Shown here: positions 53,366 through 61,774 of the stretch, one piece after another
Layout: every line of letters begins with the position of its first letter
How positions within the stretch are numbered: position 1 is the stretch's first letter
Source of the DNA: Ureibacillus sp. FSL W7-1570
GTDB taxonomy: Bacteria > Bacillota > Bacilli > Bacillales_A > Planococcaceae
Reading direction: 5' to 3'
Assembly: GCF_038593265.1 (NCBI RefSeq)
Contig: NZ_CP151979.1
Location: 1,608,001-1,672,000, forward strand
Length of the DNA: 64,000 nt
Made by a program: the position numbers and the translations under genes
The notes under the pieces: generated by a model
The model's input: only the letters and a program-made list of their open reading frames with translations
What the model was told of the DNA's origin: nothing
Databases searched by the model: none

Positions 53366-54520
53366 ATGTTTCACTTACCAACTGTACAATTTACGGAAGA
53401 ACAGGAAGCCTTTCGTTTGGAAGTGCGAAATTTTCTTCAAGAGCACGTGAAAAAAGGGACTTTTACGCCCACCGTCGATTCCTGGTTGAGCGGTGTGGAT
53501 CCATCCTTTTCAAAATTGATTGGTGAGAAGGGCTGGATTGGAATGACATGGCCGAAACAATATGGTGGCCAAGAGCGGAGCACCCTTGACCGTTATATTT
53601 TGACTGAGGAATTTTTGGCAATCGGTGCCCCCGTCGCAGCCCACTGGTTTGCAGACCGCCAAACGGGCCCTTTGCTCCTCCGCTATGGCACTGAAGAACA
53701 AAAGCAATTTTTCCTTCCAAAAATCGCTAAAGGGGAATGTTATTTTGCCATTGGATTAAGTGAGCCGAACAGCGGTTCAGATTTGGCATCGGTTCGTACA
53801 CGGGCGGAAAAGGTGGAAGGCGGTTGGATTGTAAATGGACAAAAAATTTGGACTAGCAATGCCCACGTGTGCCATTATATGGTGGCCCTTGTACGCACAA
53901 GCCCCTTTGACGGAAAGAACAAGCATGCAGGGTTGAGCCAGCTCATCATCGATTTACATGCGGAAGGCGTTACCATCGTTCCCATTAAATTTTTATCCGG
54001 TGAATATCACTTTAACGAAGTATTTTTTGATAATGTATTTGTGCCTGACAATATGGTAGTGGGAAAAATCGGCAATGGCTGGGAACAGGGATTGGCGGAA
54101 CTGGCCTTTGAACGGAGCGGTCCGGAGCGTATTTTGAGCACCTTCCTTTTATTGGATGAATTGGTTCGTGAATTAAAACAACAAAGAAATAAAGAAGGAT
54201 TAAAACAGGCATCGAAACTGCTTGCCCGATTGTGGGGATTAAGAAATTTATCCATCGGCGTCGCCAAATTATTGGAATCGGGCAATACGGAAGATGTGGC
54301 CATTCCTGCTTCGTTAGTCAAAGCCATTGGTACCAAGTTTGAACAGAGCATCCCTGAAATTGCGCGATTGCTTATTGAAACCTACCCGAATCTTGAAGCA
54401 AATCGGAAATTCGACCGCTACATGGCACAATCCATTTTGCATGCTCCCAGCTTTACAATCCGCGGCGGCACGACGGAAATCCTTTATGGTATGGTGGCGA
54501 AAGGGGTTGTGGCAAAATGA
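53366..54520 (+). CDS. Acyl-CoA dehydrogenase, first subunit
   Basis: The 384-residue FAD-dependent protein has the ACAD layout: an N-terminal helical domain (FTEEQEAFRLEVRNFLQEHV), a middle beta domain with CYFAIGLSEPNSGSDLASVR and WIVNGQKIWTSNAHVCHYMV, and a C-terminal helical domain ending APSFTIRGGTTEILYGMVAK. In place of the medium-chain enzyme's Y-E-G-T catalytic motif it has R-G-G-T-T-E, as in branches acting on bulky acyl-CoAs. ATG 53366 is in frame after AAGGAGG. It overlaps the next ACAD gene by four bases, suggesting a hetero-oligomer. Confidence 0.9.
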   Translation: MFHLPTVQFTEEQEAFRLEVRNFLQEHVKKGTFTPTVDSWLSGVDPSFSKLIGEKGWIGMTWPKQYGGQERSTLDRYILTEEFLAIGAPVAAHWFADRQTGPLLLRYGTEEQKQFFLPKIAKGECYFAIGLSEPNSGSDLASVRTRAEKVEGGWIVNGQKIWTSNAHVCHYMVALVRTSPFDGKNKHAGLSQLIIDLHAEGVTIVPIKFLSGEYHFNEVFFDNVFVPDNMVVGKIGNGWEQGLAELAFERSGPERILSTFLLLDELVRELKQQRNKEGLKQASKLLARLWGLRNLSIGVAKLLESGNTEDVAIPASLVKAIGTKFEQSIPEIARLLIETYPNLEANRKFDRYMAQSILHAPSFTIRGGTTEILYGMVAKGVVAK

Positions 54521-55560
54521 GCGAAATGAAAGATATGATTATCGATGTTGCCGAACGAATGCTGAAAGAGAATGTCTCAAAAGATGTCGTCGATCTGCTT
54601 GAAAGAGGCGACTGGGCTAGAGGGATTTGGGCTTTATTTGAAGAATCGGGCATGTTCTCCGTCGCCATTTCAGAAGTGAATGGAGGGGCCGGCGGTGATC
54701 TGGAAGATTTATTGAATATTGTGAGATTGACAGGAAAATATGCCGCACCGATGCCCTATGCGGAATCGACTTTTGCCAACTTCCTGCTGGAAAACAGCAA
54801 ACAATCAGTCGTTGATGGAATTGCGACATACTCCCTAAAAAAAGGATTGATTTTGCAAGATGGTGAAATCTCCGGAACATTGCCCAATGTGCGATGGGCG
54901 AGGTTTTCCAAATATTTGGTGGCCGCTGCAGACAGCTTCCAAGGAACACAAATTGTCCTCATCGATATGAAAGATGCAACGATTGAACAAAGCAGCAACA
55001 TTGCCAGTGAACCGCGCGATGCCGTCATTTTGGACAAAGTCAAACCACTTTCTTCCGCCGTTATAACCGATGAACAATTTTTCAATGCTTTATCCATTGA
55101 AACTGCGTTCAAAATCGCCTTAATGACGGGAGCCATTGAAAGAATTTTTGACATCACCGTAGAGTATTCCAAAAAAAGGGAGCAGTTTGGACGCCCCATT
55201 CACCGCTTCCAATTGGTGCAGGAGCATATCGCCCAATTGGCCGGAGAGACGGCTATTGCGGTCTCCGCTTTTAACAACGTTTGTGCCGCTATACAATCAA
55301 AAGATTTTTTGCATGAGATCGCCTTTGCCCGCATCCGTATCGAGGATGCCGTCACAACCATCACTTCATCTGCCCACCAAATTCATGCGGCGATTGGGAT
55401 GACCCATGAGTACCCATTGCATCAATATACGCGCCGTTTATGGTCTTGGCGGGATGAAGGCAGAAACAGTCCATTCTGGAGCGAATACATTGTCGACTAT
55501 TTATTGAAACATGATGTTGATTTGTGGGCCTATCTGACAAAAACCGTTGGGAAAAAATAA
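54517..55560 (+). CDS. Acyl-CoA dehydrogenase-like protein, second subunit
   Basis: The 347-residue divergent ACAD is shorter than its neighbour, and its middle domain is reduced. The N-terminal part has LFEESGMFSVAISEVNGGAG; the C-terminal part keeps YSKKREQFGRPIHRFQLVQE + HIAQLAG and SAHQIHAAIGMTHEYPLHQY + TRRLWSW. The usual flavin/substrate motif with PNSGSD is missing. Adjacent full-length and reduced ACAD genes are known to form heterotetramers (FadE pairs of sterol side-chain degradation). The same arrangement is inferred here. The ATG at 54517 overlaps the preceding stop. Confidence 0.85.
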   Translation: MSEMKDMIIDVAERMLKENVSKDVVDLLERGDWARGIWALFEESGMFSVAISEVNGGAGGDLEDLLNIVRLTGKYAAPMPYAESTFANFLLENSKQSVVDGIATYSLKKGLILQDGEISGTLPNVRWARFSKYLVAAADSFQGTQIVLIDMKDATIEQSSNIASEPRDAVILDKVKPLSSAVITDEQFFNALSIETAFKIALMTGAIERIFDITVEYSKKREQFGRPIHRFQLVQEHIAQLAGETAIAVSAFNNVCAAIQSKDFLHEIAFARIRIEDAVTTITSSAHQIHAAIGMTHEYPLHQYTRRLWSWRDEGRNSPFWSEYIVDYLLKHDVDLWAYLTKTVGKK

Positions 55561-55572
55561 GGGAGAGATTTC

Positions 55573-56379
55573 ATGGCAGATTTACTTTTTGAAGTGGAAA
55601 AGCATATTGCGACGATTACCTTGAACCGGCCGGAAAGTTACAATGCTTTTAGTGAAGAAATGATTGTGAAATGGATCGAGGCATTGGAAACGGTGCGTGA
55701 TGATGATTCCATCCGGGTGCTGATTGTTAAAGGCAACGGAAAGGCTTTCTGTGCGGGAGGCGACATTAAGGCAATGCATGCGGGCGAAGGATTTTACAGA
55801 AGTAAGGAGGATATCTCCTCCACAGGGTTGGCACGGAAAAATTCATTATGGAAGAAAATTCAAAGGATTCCCTTGCTTCTTGAGGAAATCGATAAACCGG
55901 TCATTGCCCAAATTCATGGATTTGCGATGGGTGCCGGTTTGGATATGGCGTTAATGTGCGATATCCGGATTGCCGCCGCATCTGCAAAACTTTCCGAAAG
56001 CTATATTAATGTGGCCATTGTGCCGGGAGATGGAGGCGCTTACTATTTGCCAAGGCTCATTGGTATTGATAAAGCGCTGGATCTGTTATGGACCGCCCGG
56101 ATGGTCACAGCCGGGGAAGCCAAAGAAATGGGCCTTGTCACTTTTGTGGTGGATGATGAAGAATTGGAGCCATTTACCCGCGCGTATGCCGAAAAGCTTG
56201 CAAACGGGCCGCAAACCGCCATCCGTTTTATCAAGCGGGCCGTTTACCAAAGTCAGAAGATGGACTTGCGCTCATCTCTTGATTATATTTCCTCTCAAAT
56301 GGCCATCGTCACTGAACTTGATGACTTCAAAGAAGGGGTCGATGCGGTGGTCAATAAAAGAAAGCCCAAGTATGAATGA
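55573..56379 (+). CDS. Enoyl-CoA hydratase/isomerase family protein
   Basis: The 268-residue crotonase-fold enzyme has oxyanion-hole segments KGNGKAFCAGGDIKAMH (about 53-69) and IHGFAMGAGLDMALMCDIRI (about 115-134). The catalytic region is ESYINVAIVPGDGGAYYLPR (about 143), with a Glu/Asp pattern close to active hydratases. RITLNRPESYNAFSEE-like N-terminus (ITLNRPESYNAFSEEM) is typical. It lies 12 bases downstream of the ACAD pair, GGGAGAG upstream, and completes a three-gene operon ending at the terminator 56399-56440. Confidence 0.9.
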   Translation: MADLLFEVEKHIATITLNRPESYNAFSEEMIVKWIEALETVRDDDSIRVLIVKGNGKAFCAGGDIKAMHAGEGFYRSKEDISSTGLARKNSLWKKIQRIPLLLEEIDKPVIAQIHGFAMGAGLDMALMCDIRIAAASAKLSESYINVAIVPGDGGAYYLPRLIGIDKALDLLWTARMVTAGEAKEMGLVTFVVDDEELEPFTRAYAEKLANGPQTAIRFIKRAVYQSQKMDLRSSLDYISSQMAIVTELDDFKEGVDAVVNKRKPKYE

Positions 56380-56398
56380 CGGACTGTTGTAAAACATG

Positions 56399-56440
56399 AG
56401 CCCCCTATTAGGTAAACATCTGTCCTAATGGGGGCTTTTT
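56399..56440 (+). terminator. Terminator of the ACAD-hydratase operon
   Basis: AGCCCCCTATTAGG / CCTAATGGGGGCT stem-loop with TTTTTTT. Confidence 0.93.
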
Positions 56441-56518
56441 TTATGGAATTGATTGCAGCCGATGAATTTGAGGTTGCATACGCACATGTTGAAAGAATGT
56501 ATCCGAACAAAGAGTGGC

Positions 56519-56845
56519 TTATTTACACCAATTGCAGTCGCATACGCACTAAAGTGGGAATTATTCGCACCAATTGCGGCTTTATATGCACTAAAGGCGG
56601 CATTATCCGCTCCAATTGCGGCTGTATATGCACTAAAGGCGGCATCATCCGCTCCAATTGCGGCTGTATATGCACTAAAGCAGGCATTATTCGCACCAAT
56701 TGCGGCTTTATATGCACTAAAGGCGGCATTATCCGCTCCAATTGCGGCTGTATATGCACTAAAGGCGGCTGTATATGCACTAAAGGCGGCATCACTCGCA
56801 CCAAAACCGGCTGCATTCGCACTAAAGGGCACACCAAATCATTAG
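56519..56845. repeat. Tandem array, 42-bp unit (2 x 21 bp) with core GCTCCAATTGCGGCTGTATA
   Basis: About seven full units plus half-units. The halves GCTCCAATTGCGGCTGTATA + T and GCACTAAAGGCGGCATCATC + C match at about 12 of 21 positions, so the monomer is 21 bp. It is clearly related to the 13.4-14.3 kb array (shared GCACTAAA and CGCTCCAATT). It lies between the convergent enoyl-CoA hydratase (plus) and MBL-fold (minus) genes, just after the operon terminator. Open frames of over 100 codons on both strands are artefacts of the repeat. Confidence 0.93.
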
Positions 56846-56909
56846 TCCGTACACGCACCTAATTGGACAAAATAAAAAGAGCGATTTTTCACTTTCGCTC
56901 CATGAAAGT

Positions 56910-57722
56910 TCATGACTCCCCTTCCATTTCCTTCATCAAAAACTGCACATTCTCCTCATGGCATTTGATCAAACTTCTTTGATATGGGTACTGGGCAATT
57001 AAATGCGCATGTTCTTTTTTGGACCGGATTGCTTTTTTCAAGCTGATGATATACAGTAGACTTTCGTTTTTTCTTTTCAAAATCTCCTCTTTGCTGAAAG
57101 CCGCATGTCCATGTCCCGGAATCAAAATATTGATTTGATGATTTGCCAATATGGTTTCCGTTTTTTCCAAAGTTTCTACGTAATCCTTTGAACCGGAATA
57201 AATGAACGGGAATTCAATATCGGATAAATAATCGCCTGCAATCCAAATGCCAAGAGGCTCGACAATCGCAAAGATTCCATCATCCGTATGCCCTTTCGCT
57301 TCATAAAAGGTGAGCACGGTATTGCCGATTTTCAGCGGCTGGCCATCTTTTTCCACAATCATATCCACATTCGGATAAATCAAAGGGGTTTTGCGATCGA
57401 TGTAATATTCATCATCAAAAGCCTTCACCTGTTCAATCATTTCTTCCGGGTTTTTCTTTTGAAAGTTGGCACTGGCAATGACAGTCGCTTCCGGAAATGC
57501 TCCGGCGCCCACGATATGGTCCCAGTCCGAATGGGTCAGAATGAGATAAATCCGGCGACTCCCCCGAATACGCATGACATATTCACGAATTTCATCCACT
57601 TCAAATGGAAGGATGCAAGGATCAACGACAATAATGCAATCTTCCGTTTGGATGACGGTGGATGTGGTTTTATAAAGCTGGCTTTCGAATACGGTGATTT
57701 GGCCGTTTTTGTACTGGATCAT
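56910..57722 (-). CDS. Metallo-beta-lactamase-fold hydrolase
   Basis: The 270-residue protein has the metal motif LILTHSDWDHIVGAG (H-x-D-x-D-H, about residue 66), a third His in EAKGHTDDGIFAI, Asp in IWIAGDYLSDIEF (about 164) and the final His in ILIPGHGHAAFSKEE (about 200). It is a single-domain MBL hydrolase of the glyoxalase II/RNase Z superfamily; substrate unknown. The ATG at 57722 (GGGGCG upstream) gives the usual N-terminus; a GTG at 57779 would add 19 residues. Confidence 0.85.
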   Translation of the reverse strand: MIQYKNGQITVFESQLYKTTSTVIQTEDCIIVVDPCILPFEVDEIREYVMRIRGSRRIYLILTHSDWDHIVGAGAFPEATVIASANFQKKNPEEMIEQVKAFDDEYYIDRKTPLIYPNVDMIVEKDGQPLKIGNTVLTFYEAKGHTDDGIFAIVEPLGIWIAGDYLSDIEFPFIYSGSKDYVETLEKTETILANHQINILIPGHGHAAFSKEEILKRKNESLLYIISLKKAIRSKKEHAHLIAQYPYQRSLIKCHEENVQFLMKEMEGES

Positions 57723-57783
57723 GTTTTTCGCCCCATTTGCATTCGTTGCGGAAAGATGGATTTTATTTAATATTATCACATAG

Positions 57784-57809
57784 AAAAAGGAGAACTTAAT
57801 CTCCTTTTT
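57784..57809 (-). terminator. Terminator of the 3-hydroxyacyl-CoA dehydrogenase gene
   Basis: AAAAAGGAGA / TCTCCTTTTT perfect stem 11 bases after the stop codon; the T tract on the minus strand is part of the stem. Confidence 0.8.
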
Positions 57810-57819
57810 CCAATCAACT

Positions 57820-58713
57820 CTATTTTAAGAAATCCGGGTCAAGGTATTTCGGATTAGGGTAGTCATAGAAGCCTTTGCCGTTTTGAATGCCCATTCGTCC
57901 TTTATCAAGAAATTCTTTTTTCAAGTACTCAGCAATTTTCTCCGCTTCCTTGTCCCCCGCTTTTGCTCTCGCAAGGCACAAATTATATGGAGTATTTATG
58001 CCCACCACATCCAGAATCGCAAAAGGACCTTGAGGAGCACCCGTTGCAATCATCCATGTTTTATCTACTGTATAAGGATCGGCAATGCCGTTCACCACTA
58101 ATTTTTGCGCAGCATCCAAGAACGGAACGAGCAAGGAATTTAAGATGTAGCCCGGCTGTTCTTTATACAATGGCAGCGGAACCATGCCAATCGCTTTGGC
58201 AAATTCAATGACCTCTTCAAACACTTGTCGGTCTGTTCCTTCATGTTTCATAACTTCTGCTGTGTTGTGTTTCCAAATTTCATTGGCAAAGTGCAAATTC
58301 AAAAACTTTTCAGGTCTTCCGGAAATATCGGCAAATTGGCTTGGCAACATGGTCGAGGAGTTGGATGCAAAAATGGTCTTTTCATCCGCCACTTCCCCAA
58401 GATTTTTATAGAAGTTCGCTTTAATGTCGTACACTTCCGGCACCGCTTCGATGACAAGGTCCGCCCCTTTCACCGCTTTTTCCAAATCCGTATAAAACGT
58501 CAAATTGTTATATGCTTTTTCTACTTCTTCTTCAGTGGCGCCCAAGTCTCTTTTATATGCTTCCTGCCAAGCGCGGATTTTTTCTTTTGCTTTGTCCAAA
58601 GCTTCATCGCTGATGTCATAAAGATTGACCGGGAATCCGGAATATGCTGTTTGGAATGCGATTTGGCTTCCCAACACTCCTCCACCGGCTACTGTTACAT
58701 GTTTGATATTCAT
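57820..58713 (-). CDS. 3-hydroxyacyl-CoA dehydrogenase (single-domain, HbdH/PaaH-like)
   Basis: The 297-residue NAD-dependent enzyme has the Rossmann motif VTVAGGGVLGSQIAFQTAYS (residue 6 on). DLVIEAVPEVYDIKANFYKN and FASNSSTMLPSQFAD (catalytic Ser region), LNLHFANEIWKHNTAEVMKH (catalytic His-Glu) and C-terminal WMIATGAPQGPFAILDVVGI follow. It oxidises 3-hydroxyacyl-CoA to 3-ketoacyl-CoA in beta-oxidation or butanoate metabolism. The ATG at 58713 has GGAGGG at seven bases; ATG 58719 is too close to that site. Transcribed opposite to the ACAD operon. Confidence 0.92.
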   Translation of the reverse strand: MNIKHVTVAGGGVLGSQIAFQTAYSGFPVNLYDISDEALDKAKEKIRAWQEAYKRDLGATEEEVEKAYNNLTFYTDLEKAVKGADLVIEAVPEVYDIKANFYKNLGEVADEKTIFASNSSTMLPSQFADISGRPEKFLNLHFANEIWKHNTAEVMKHEGTDRQVFEEVIEFAKAIGMVPLPLYKEQPGYILNSLLVPFLDAAQKLVVNGIADPYTVDKTWMIATGAPQGPFAILDVVGINTPYNLCLARAKAGDKEAEKIAEYLKKEFLDKGRMGIQNGKGFYDYPNPKYLDPDFLK

Positions 58714-58922
58714 CTTCATGCCCTCCGTTTCTTTAATGAATCTATTATTATTTTACTACTATAACTTTTGGGATTATATGGTTTAGGGAAAGGTTCATGA
58801 AATGTATAAATTCTTCAATCATTTTTTTATAAAATAACATTCGATACCTAATGTTTTTCCGAATGGTTTTGGTGTGATGCTTTTTGATTTGTTTCTTTTT
58901 TCTTCATAAACAGTTTCCCCAG

Positions 58923-59269
58923 CTATTGATTAATTTTTTGCAACTCCCTTGAGGAAATTTTTACTTCATTCCGCTCTTTAATTACATTTAATAATTGCGG
59001 GATTTGAATCACTTTAGCAGATATGAAAGGCTCCTTGAATTTCAATGTGGATAGTTGAGTAAAAACGATAATGGAATAAGTATGTAATAATTTTTCGATT
59101 CCTATGTATTTTTTTATGCCTGGATATGTCCGTAATGTATCGATTTGATCCGGTAATATAAACGTTTGATGTATTCTTCAATCTCTTCTTTATCATTTGT
59201 GTTATAGGGATAATCTTCACCAATGGTTTGGCCTTCAATTAATTCTCGCAATTGTTCTTCTGAATACAC
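58923..59269 (-). pseudogene. Frameshifted small gene, possibly a NERD-like C-terminus
   Basis: GTG 59269 after AGAAGGG opens YSEEQLRELIEGQTIGEDYP + YNTNDKEEIEEYIKR and would stop at 59114. A one-base-shifted frame, open from 59177 to the TAG at 58923, continues sensibly as FILPDQIDTLRTYPGIKKYI, IIVFTQLSTLKFKEPF and SAKVIQIPQLLNVIKERNEV. Joined, they give about 117 residues. The order of VVFT-like strand, then a Val-rich strand and a terminal helix is reminiscent of the C-terminal part of NERD domains, but this is weak. Alternatively only the 51-residue GTG frame is real. Confidence 0.4.
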
Positions 59270-59417
59270 CCCTTCTTTTCCCCTTTCTTATATATTCAAG
59301 CAAAGGTCTTTTCTAACAATATATTATCAAAGGCAGTCATCCATCAGCCATTTGCCGCATACGGCAACATATTTTATAATTCTTACAGAACTTTGAAGAT
59401 AAAAAGGGGTATTTACT

Positions 59418-60164
59418 ATGGTATTAAAACTCTCAAACTCTGAAAACAAACGCCTTTACAAACCCTTTCGGAAAACGATTATGGAATACAACATGATTGA
59501 AGAAGGCGATCGGGTGGCGGTCGGCTTATCCGGGGGAAAGGACAGCTCCACTTTGCTTTATCTTCTCACACTGCTCAAGCAACAGGCTCCTTTCCAATTT
59601 GATATTGTTCCTGTTACCTTGACGCTCGGCTTTGAAGGAATGGATCTATCGCCGCTAAAAAACTATGTGGAAAGCCTCGGACATGAGCTGCATATTAAAG
59701 AAACCAACATCAGCCAAATCGTGTTTGACATCCGCCGGGAAAAAAACCCTTGTTCCTTATGTGCCAACTTGCGCAGGGGAATTTTATATGATTACGCAAA
59801 ATCCCTTGGCTGCAATCTAGTTGCTTACGGCCACCATTTAGATGACGGCATTGAAACCTTTTTTATGAATCTTCTGTTTGGAGGAAAATTGGGCGTGTTT
59901 AAACCGGTATCCTATATGAGCCGTTTGGACATTACATTGATTCGCCCGATGATTGCCATTGAAGAGCAATCCATCATTCAATTCGTCAAAGCGAAAGAAA
60001 TCCCTATTATACATAACCCTTGCCCTGCGGATAAAAACACGAAGCGGGAAGAGATGAAAGAACTCGTCAAAGCGTTAAGCGAAAAATACCCAAACGTGCG
60101 CCAAAACTTTTTGCATGCTGTGAAAAATGTGGATGAAGCGGATTTTTGGAATGTGGAAAAATAA
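59418..60164 (+). CDS. ttcA: TtcA-family tRNA 2-thiocytidine synthetase-like PP-loop protein
   Basis: The 248-residue PP-loop ATPase has the P-loop AVGLSGGKDSSTLLYLL (about residue 34), the cysteine pair of the CxxC cluster site PCSLCANLRRG (about 115) and YGHHLDDGIETFFMNLLFGG (about 137). This is the TtcA/CTU1 arrangement for thiolating cytidine 32 or a related tRNA base. A third cluster ligand is probably Cys in HNPCPADKNTKR. AAGGGG precedes the ATG at 59418. Single gene with its own terminator. Confidence 0.85.
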   Translation: MVLKLSNSENKRLYKPFRKTIMEYNMIEEGDRVAVGLSGGKDSSTLLYLLTLLKQQAPFQFDIVPVTLTLGFEGMDLSPLKNYVESLGHELHIKETNISQIVFDIRREKNPCSLCANLRRGILYDYAKSLGCNLVAYGHHLDDGIETFFMNLLFGGKLGVFKPVSYMSRLDITLIRPMIAIEEQSIIQFVKAKEIPIIHNPCPADKNTKREEMKELVKALSEKYPNVRQNFLHAVKNVDEADFWNVEK

Positions 60165-60193
60165 AACTGTGGGTTCATGCCCACAGTTTTTTC
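60164..60193. terminator. Terminator after ttcA, possibly bidirectional
   Basis: AAACTGTGGG / CCCACAGTTT stem with a TTCATG loop and TTT run; the convergent gene ends three bases away. Confidence 0.9.
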
Positions 60194-60195
60194 CT

Positions 60196-60855
60196 TTATT
60201 TCTTTAAAACTTCAATAAAACTATTCAGTTTATCCAATGAAGTGATATTTTGATTACATTTTACGCTGTTTTTGCAAATATAATTTCCTCTATTGACATA
60301 AGATTCTTTTCCGCTTTTCACATTTGCGACAAATAGACCGATTTCTTCCAATCTATTGCATATAGAACATATGCCTTTATGTGACTCTTTAAAAGTTCCT
60401 TCGATTCCCATCAATTTGCCGTCATATTCGACTACAAGAAACTTTCTTCCTAATCCGACATCATTCCAGCCTAAATAGGAAATTTCCCTGCAATCCATTT
60501 CTACTAATGGAGGAACTTTTAATTTCCCTATTTTTGGAAAGAGTTTTCTTATTGCATTTTCCGTGAGATTCGCAAACGGAATAACATATTGTTTCAATTC
60601 ATGAAGAAAATGCTTTGCTTGTGTTTCCTCTTCAATGTCGATGATTTTATATAATCGTTCACTTTGTTCTTCATTTAAATCGGGGAACAAGTTTTGAATC
60701 TTATCGAATGCATATAATTTCAAAGCATCCAGCGTTTCTTTGTCTTTAACCGATAAATGTGCTGAAATAATGTTTTTTAGTTCAAATTTAATAAAATTGA
60801 ATTGATCATTTCGAATAAAAGGTTTTAAATTCATTTCTGTATTTTTGTTTTCCAT
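60196..60855 (-). CDS. FusB/FusC-type elongation factor G-binding protein
   Basis: The 219-residue protein has an N-terminal helical domain (about 1-120) and a C-terminal treble-clef-like zinc domain with four cysteines, GICSICNRLEE (C-x2-C, about 161) and ICKNSVKCNQNI (C-x4-C, about 193). This is the FusB/FBP layout. FusB proteins bind EF-G and release it from the ribosome, giving fusidic acid resistance when acquired; chromosomal homologues occur in many Bacillales. The ATG at 60855 has AAGGAGC eight bases upstream. Resistance cannot be concluded from sequence alone. Confidence 0.82.
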   Translation of the reverse strand: MENKNTEMNLKPFIRNDQFNFIKFELKNIISAHLSVKDKETLDALKLYAFDKIQNLFPDLNEEQSERLYKIIDIEEETQAKHFLHELKQYVIPFANLTENAIRKLFPKIGKLKVPPLVEMDCREISYLGWNDVGLGRKFLVVEYDGKLMGIEGTFKESHKGICSICNRLEEIGLFVANVKSGKESYVNRGNYICKNSVKCNQNITSLDKLNSFIEVLKK

Positions 60856-60939
60856 TCCTGACAGCTCCTTTTTTATTATTTAAAGGATTTTTGCAAAGCT
60901 GTTTCAGAAATGGGATCATTCAGTTCATAGGCGATTTAT

Positions 60940-61032
60940 TTAAAATCCACCCATGCAAAGTATCGCCATTTCAGTAACAGACTTTGCATGGGAAGCTCCA
61001 ATTTCTGGCGGATAAATCTTCATATCTGCCAT
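60940..61032 (-). CDS. 30-residue peptide ORF with strong ribosome site
   Basis: GGAGGTGATAG lies four to five bases before ATG 61032. The peptide begins ADMKIYPPEIGASH and ends CMGGF. A perfect 12-bp inverted repeat, CCCATGCAAAGT / ACTTTGCATGGG with a 19-base loop (about 60950-60992), lies within its last third, so translation of the ORF would cross a strong hairpin. It could be a leader peptide, a secreted or modified peptide, or the start of a gene cut by a later event. No family recognised. Confidence 0.45.
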   Translation of the reverse strand: MADMKIYPPEIGASHAKSVTEMAILCMGGF

Positions 61033-61194
61033 TTGCTATCACCTCCAATCAATCATATTATACAATACTTTGAAGGATTTTTTTATGAAGTTCAGAATAT
61101 ATGGTTTTTAGAAAATATACGTCACATCACACTATCCTTCTTTTTCTCCCTAATAGAAACCTAGAAATTAGGTTGCTATAAAGAGCTGATATAA

Positions 61195-61770
61195 TTAATG
61201 TGCCATCATTTCCTCTGCAATTTCTTCTCCGCTTAAATGAGAGAAATAGTATGTTGGCCAATTTTCCAATTCTTTTAACAATGTTTCATGATCTGCATCC
61301 CCAAAGTAAATATGGAAATGATGTGATTTGGTTGGATAAATATTGTGATCACTGAATTGAACATGTTTTGGAACTCCTTCTTCACCGTCTACCAAATCAA
61401 ATAAGTAACGAACACCTCTATTTCCAGCTTCATATGTCAGTATTTCGTAACCATGATATTTATATTTTCCTGTTTTCCCCTCCCCATTTCGATAAAATGT
61501 CATTGTATCATCCTTTATGACGATTCGTTCAATGTCTGTTTCATAGCCGATTTTATAATATTCTTTGTATTCTTCAAAAGTCTTGTCTTTCTTTGTTTCC
61601 GCTTTTTTCTTCAAAACCTCGTCCAAGGTTCCATCCAATAAATAAGGATAAACAGATTGCCAATCTCCTTCCCAGTCCGACAATTCCCTGTCTTCCACTT
61701 CATCATCTTCAAAAATTCCGGAGTAAATTTCTTTCTGTTTTTCAGCATTGTGATCATATTCATGATTGTG
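61195..61770 (-). pseudogene. 3' part of an adcA-like zinc-binding lipoprotein gene (ZinT domain), truncated by IS66
   Basis: The open frame runs 192 codons from a TAA at 61771 with no start. It begins with a His-rich linker (HNHEYDHNAEKQ), then the ZinT domain: ELSDWEGDWQSVYPYLLDGT, TFYRNGEGKTGKYKYHGYEI, GVRYLFDLV and the metal site KSHHFHIYFGDAD. In AdcA-type zinc receptors a ZnuA-like domain precedes exactly such a linker and ZinT domain. The missing N-terminal two-thirds ends where IS66 sequence begins (about 61775). A shorter internal ATG-like start is possible but unlikely to give an exported protein. Confidence 0.8.
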
Positions 61771-61774
61771 TTAT

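Noticed and set aside
56428..56862. ORFs of 111-144 codons, one Cys-rich (GCICTKGGIIRSN-type)
   Set aside because: They are repeat artefacts in the 42-bp array between convergent genes, open in several frames on both strands.
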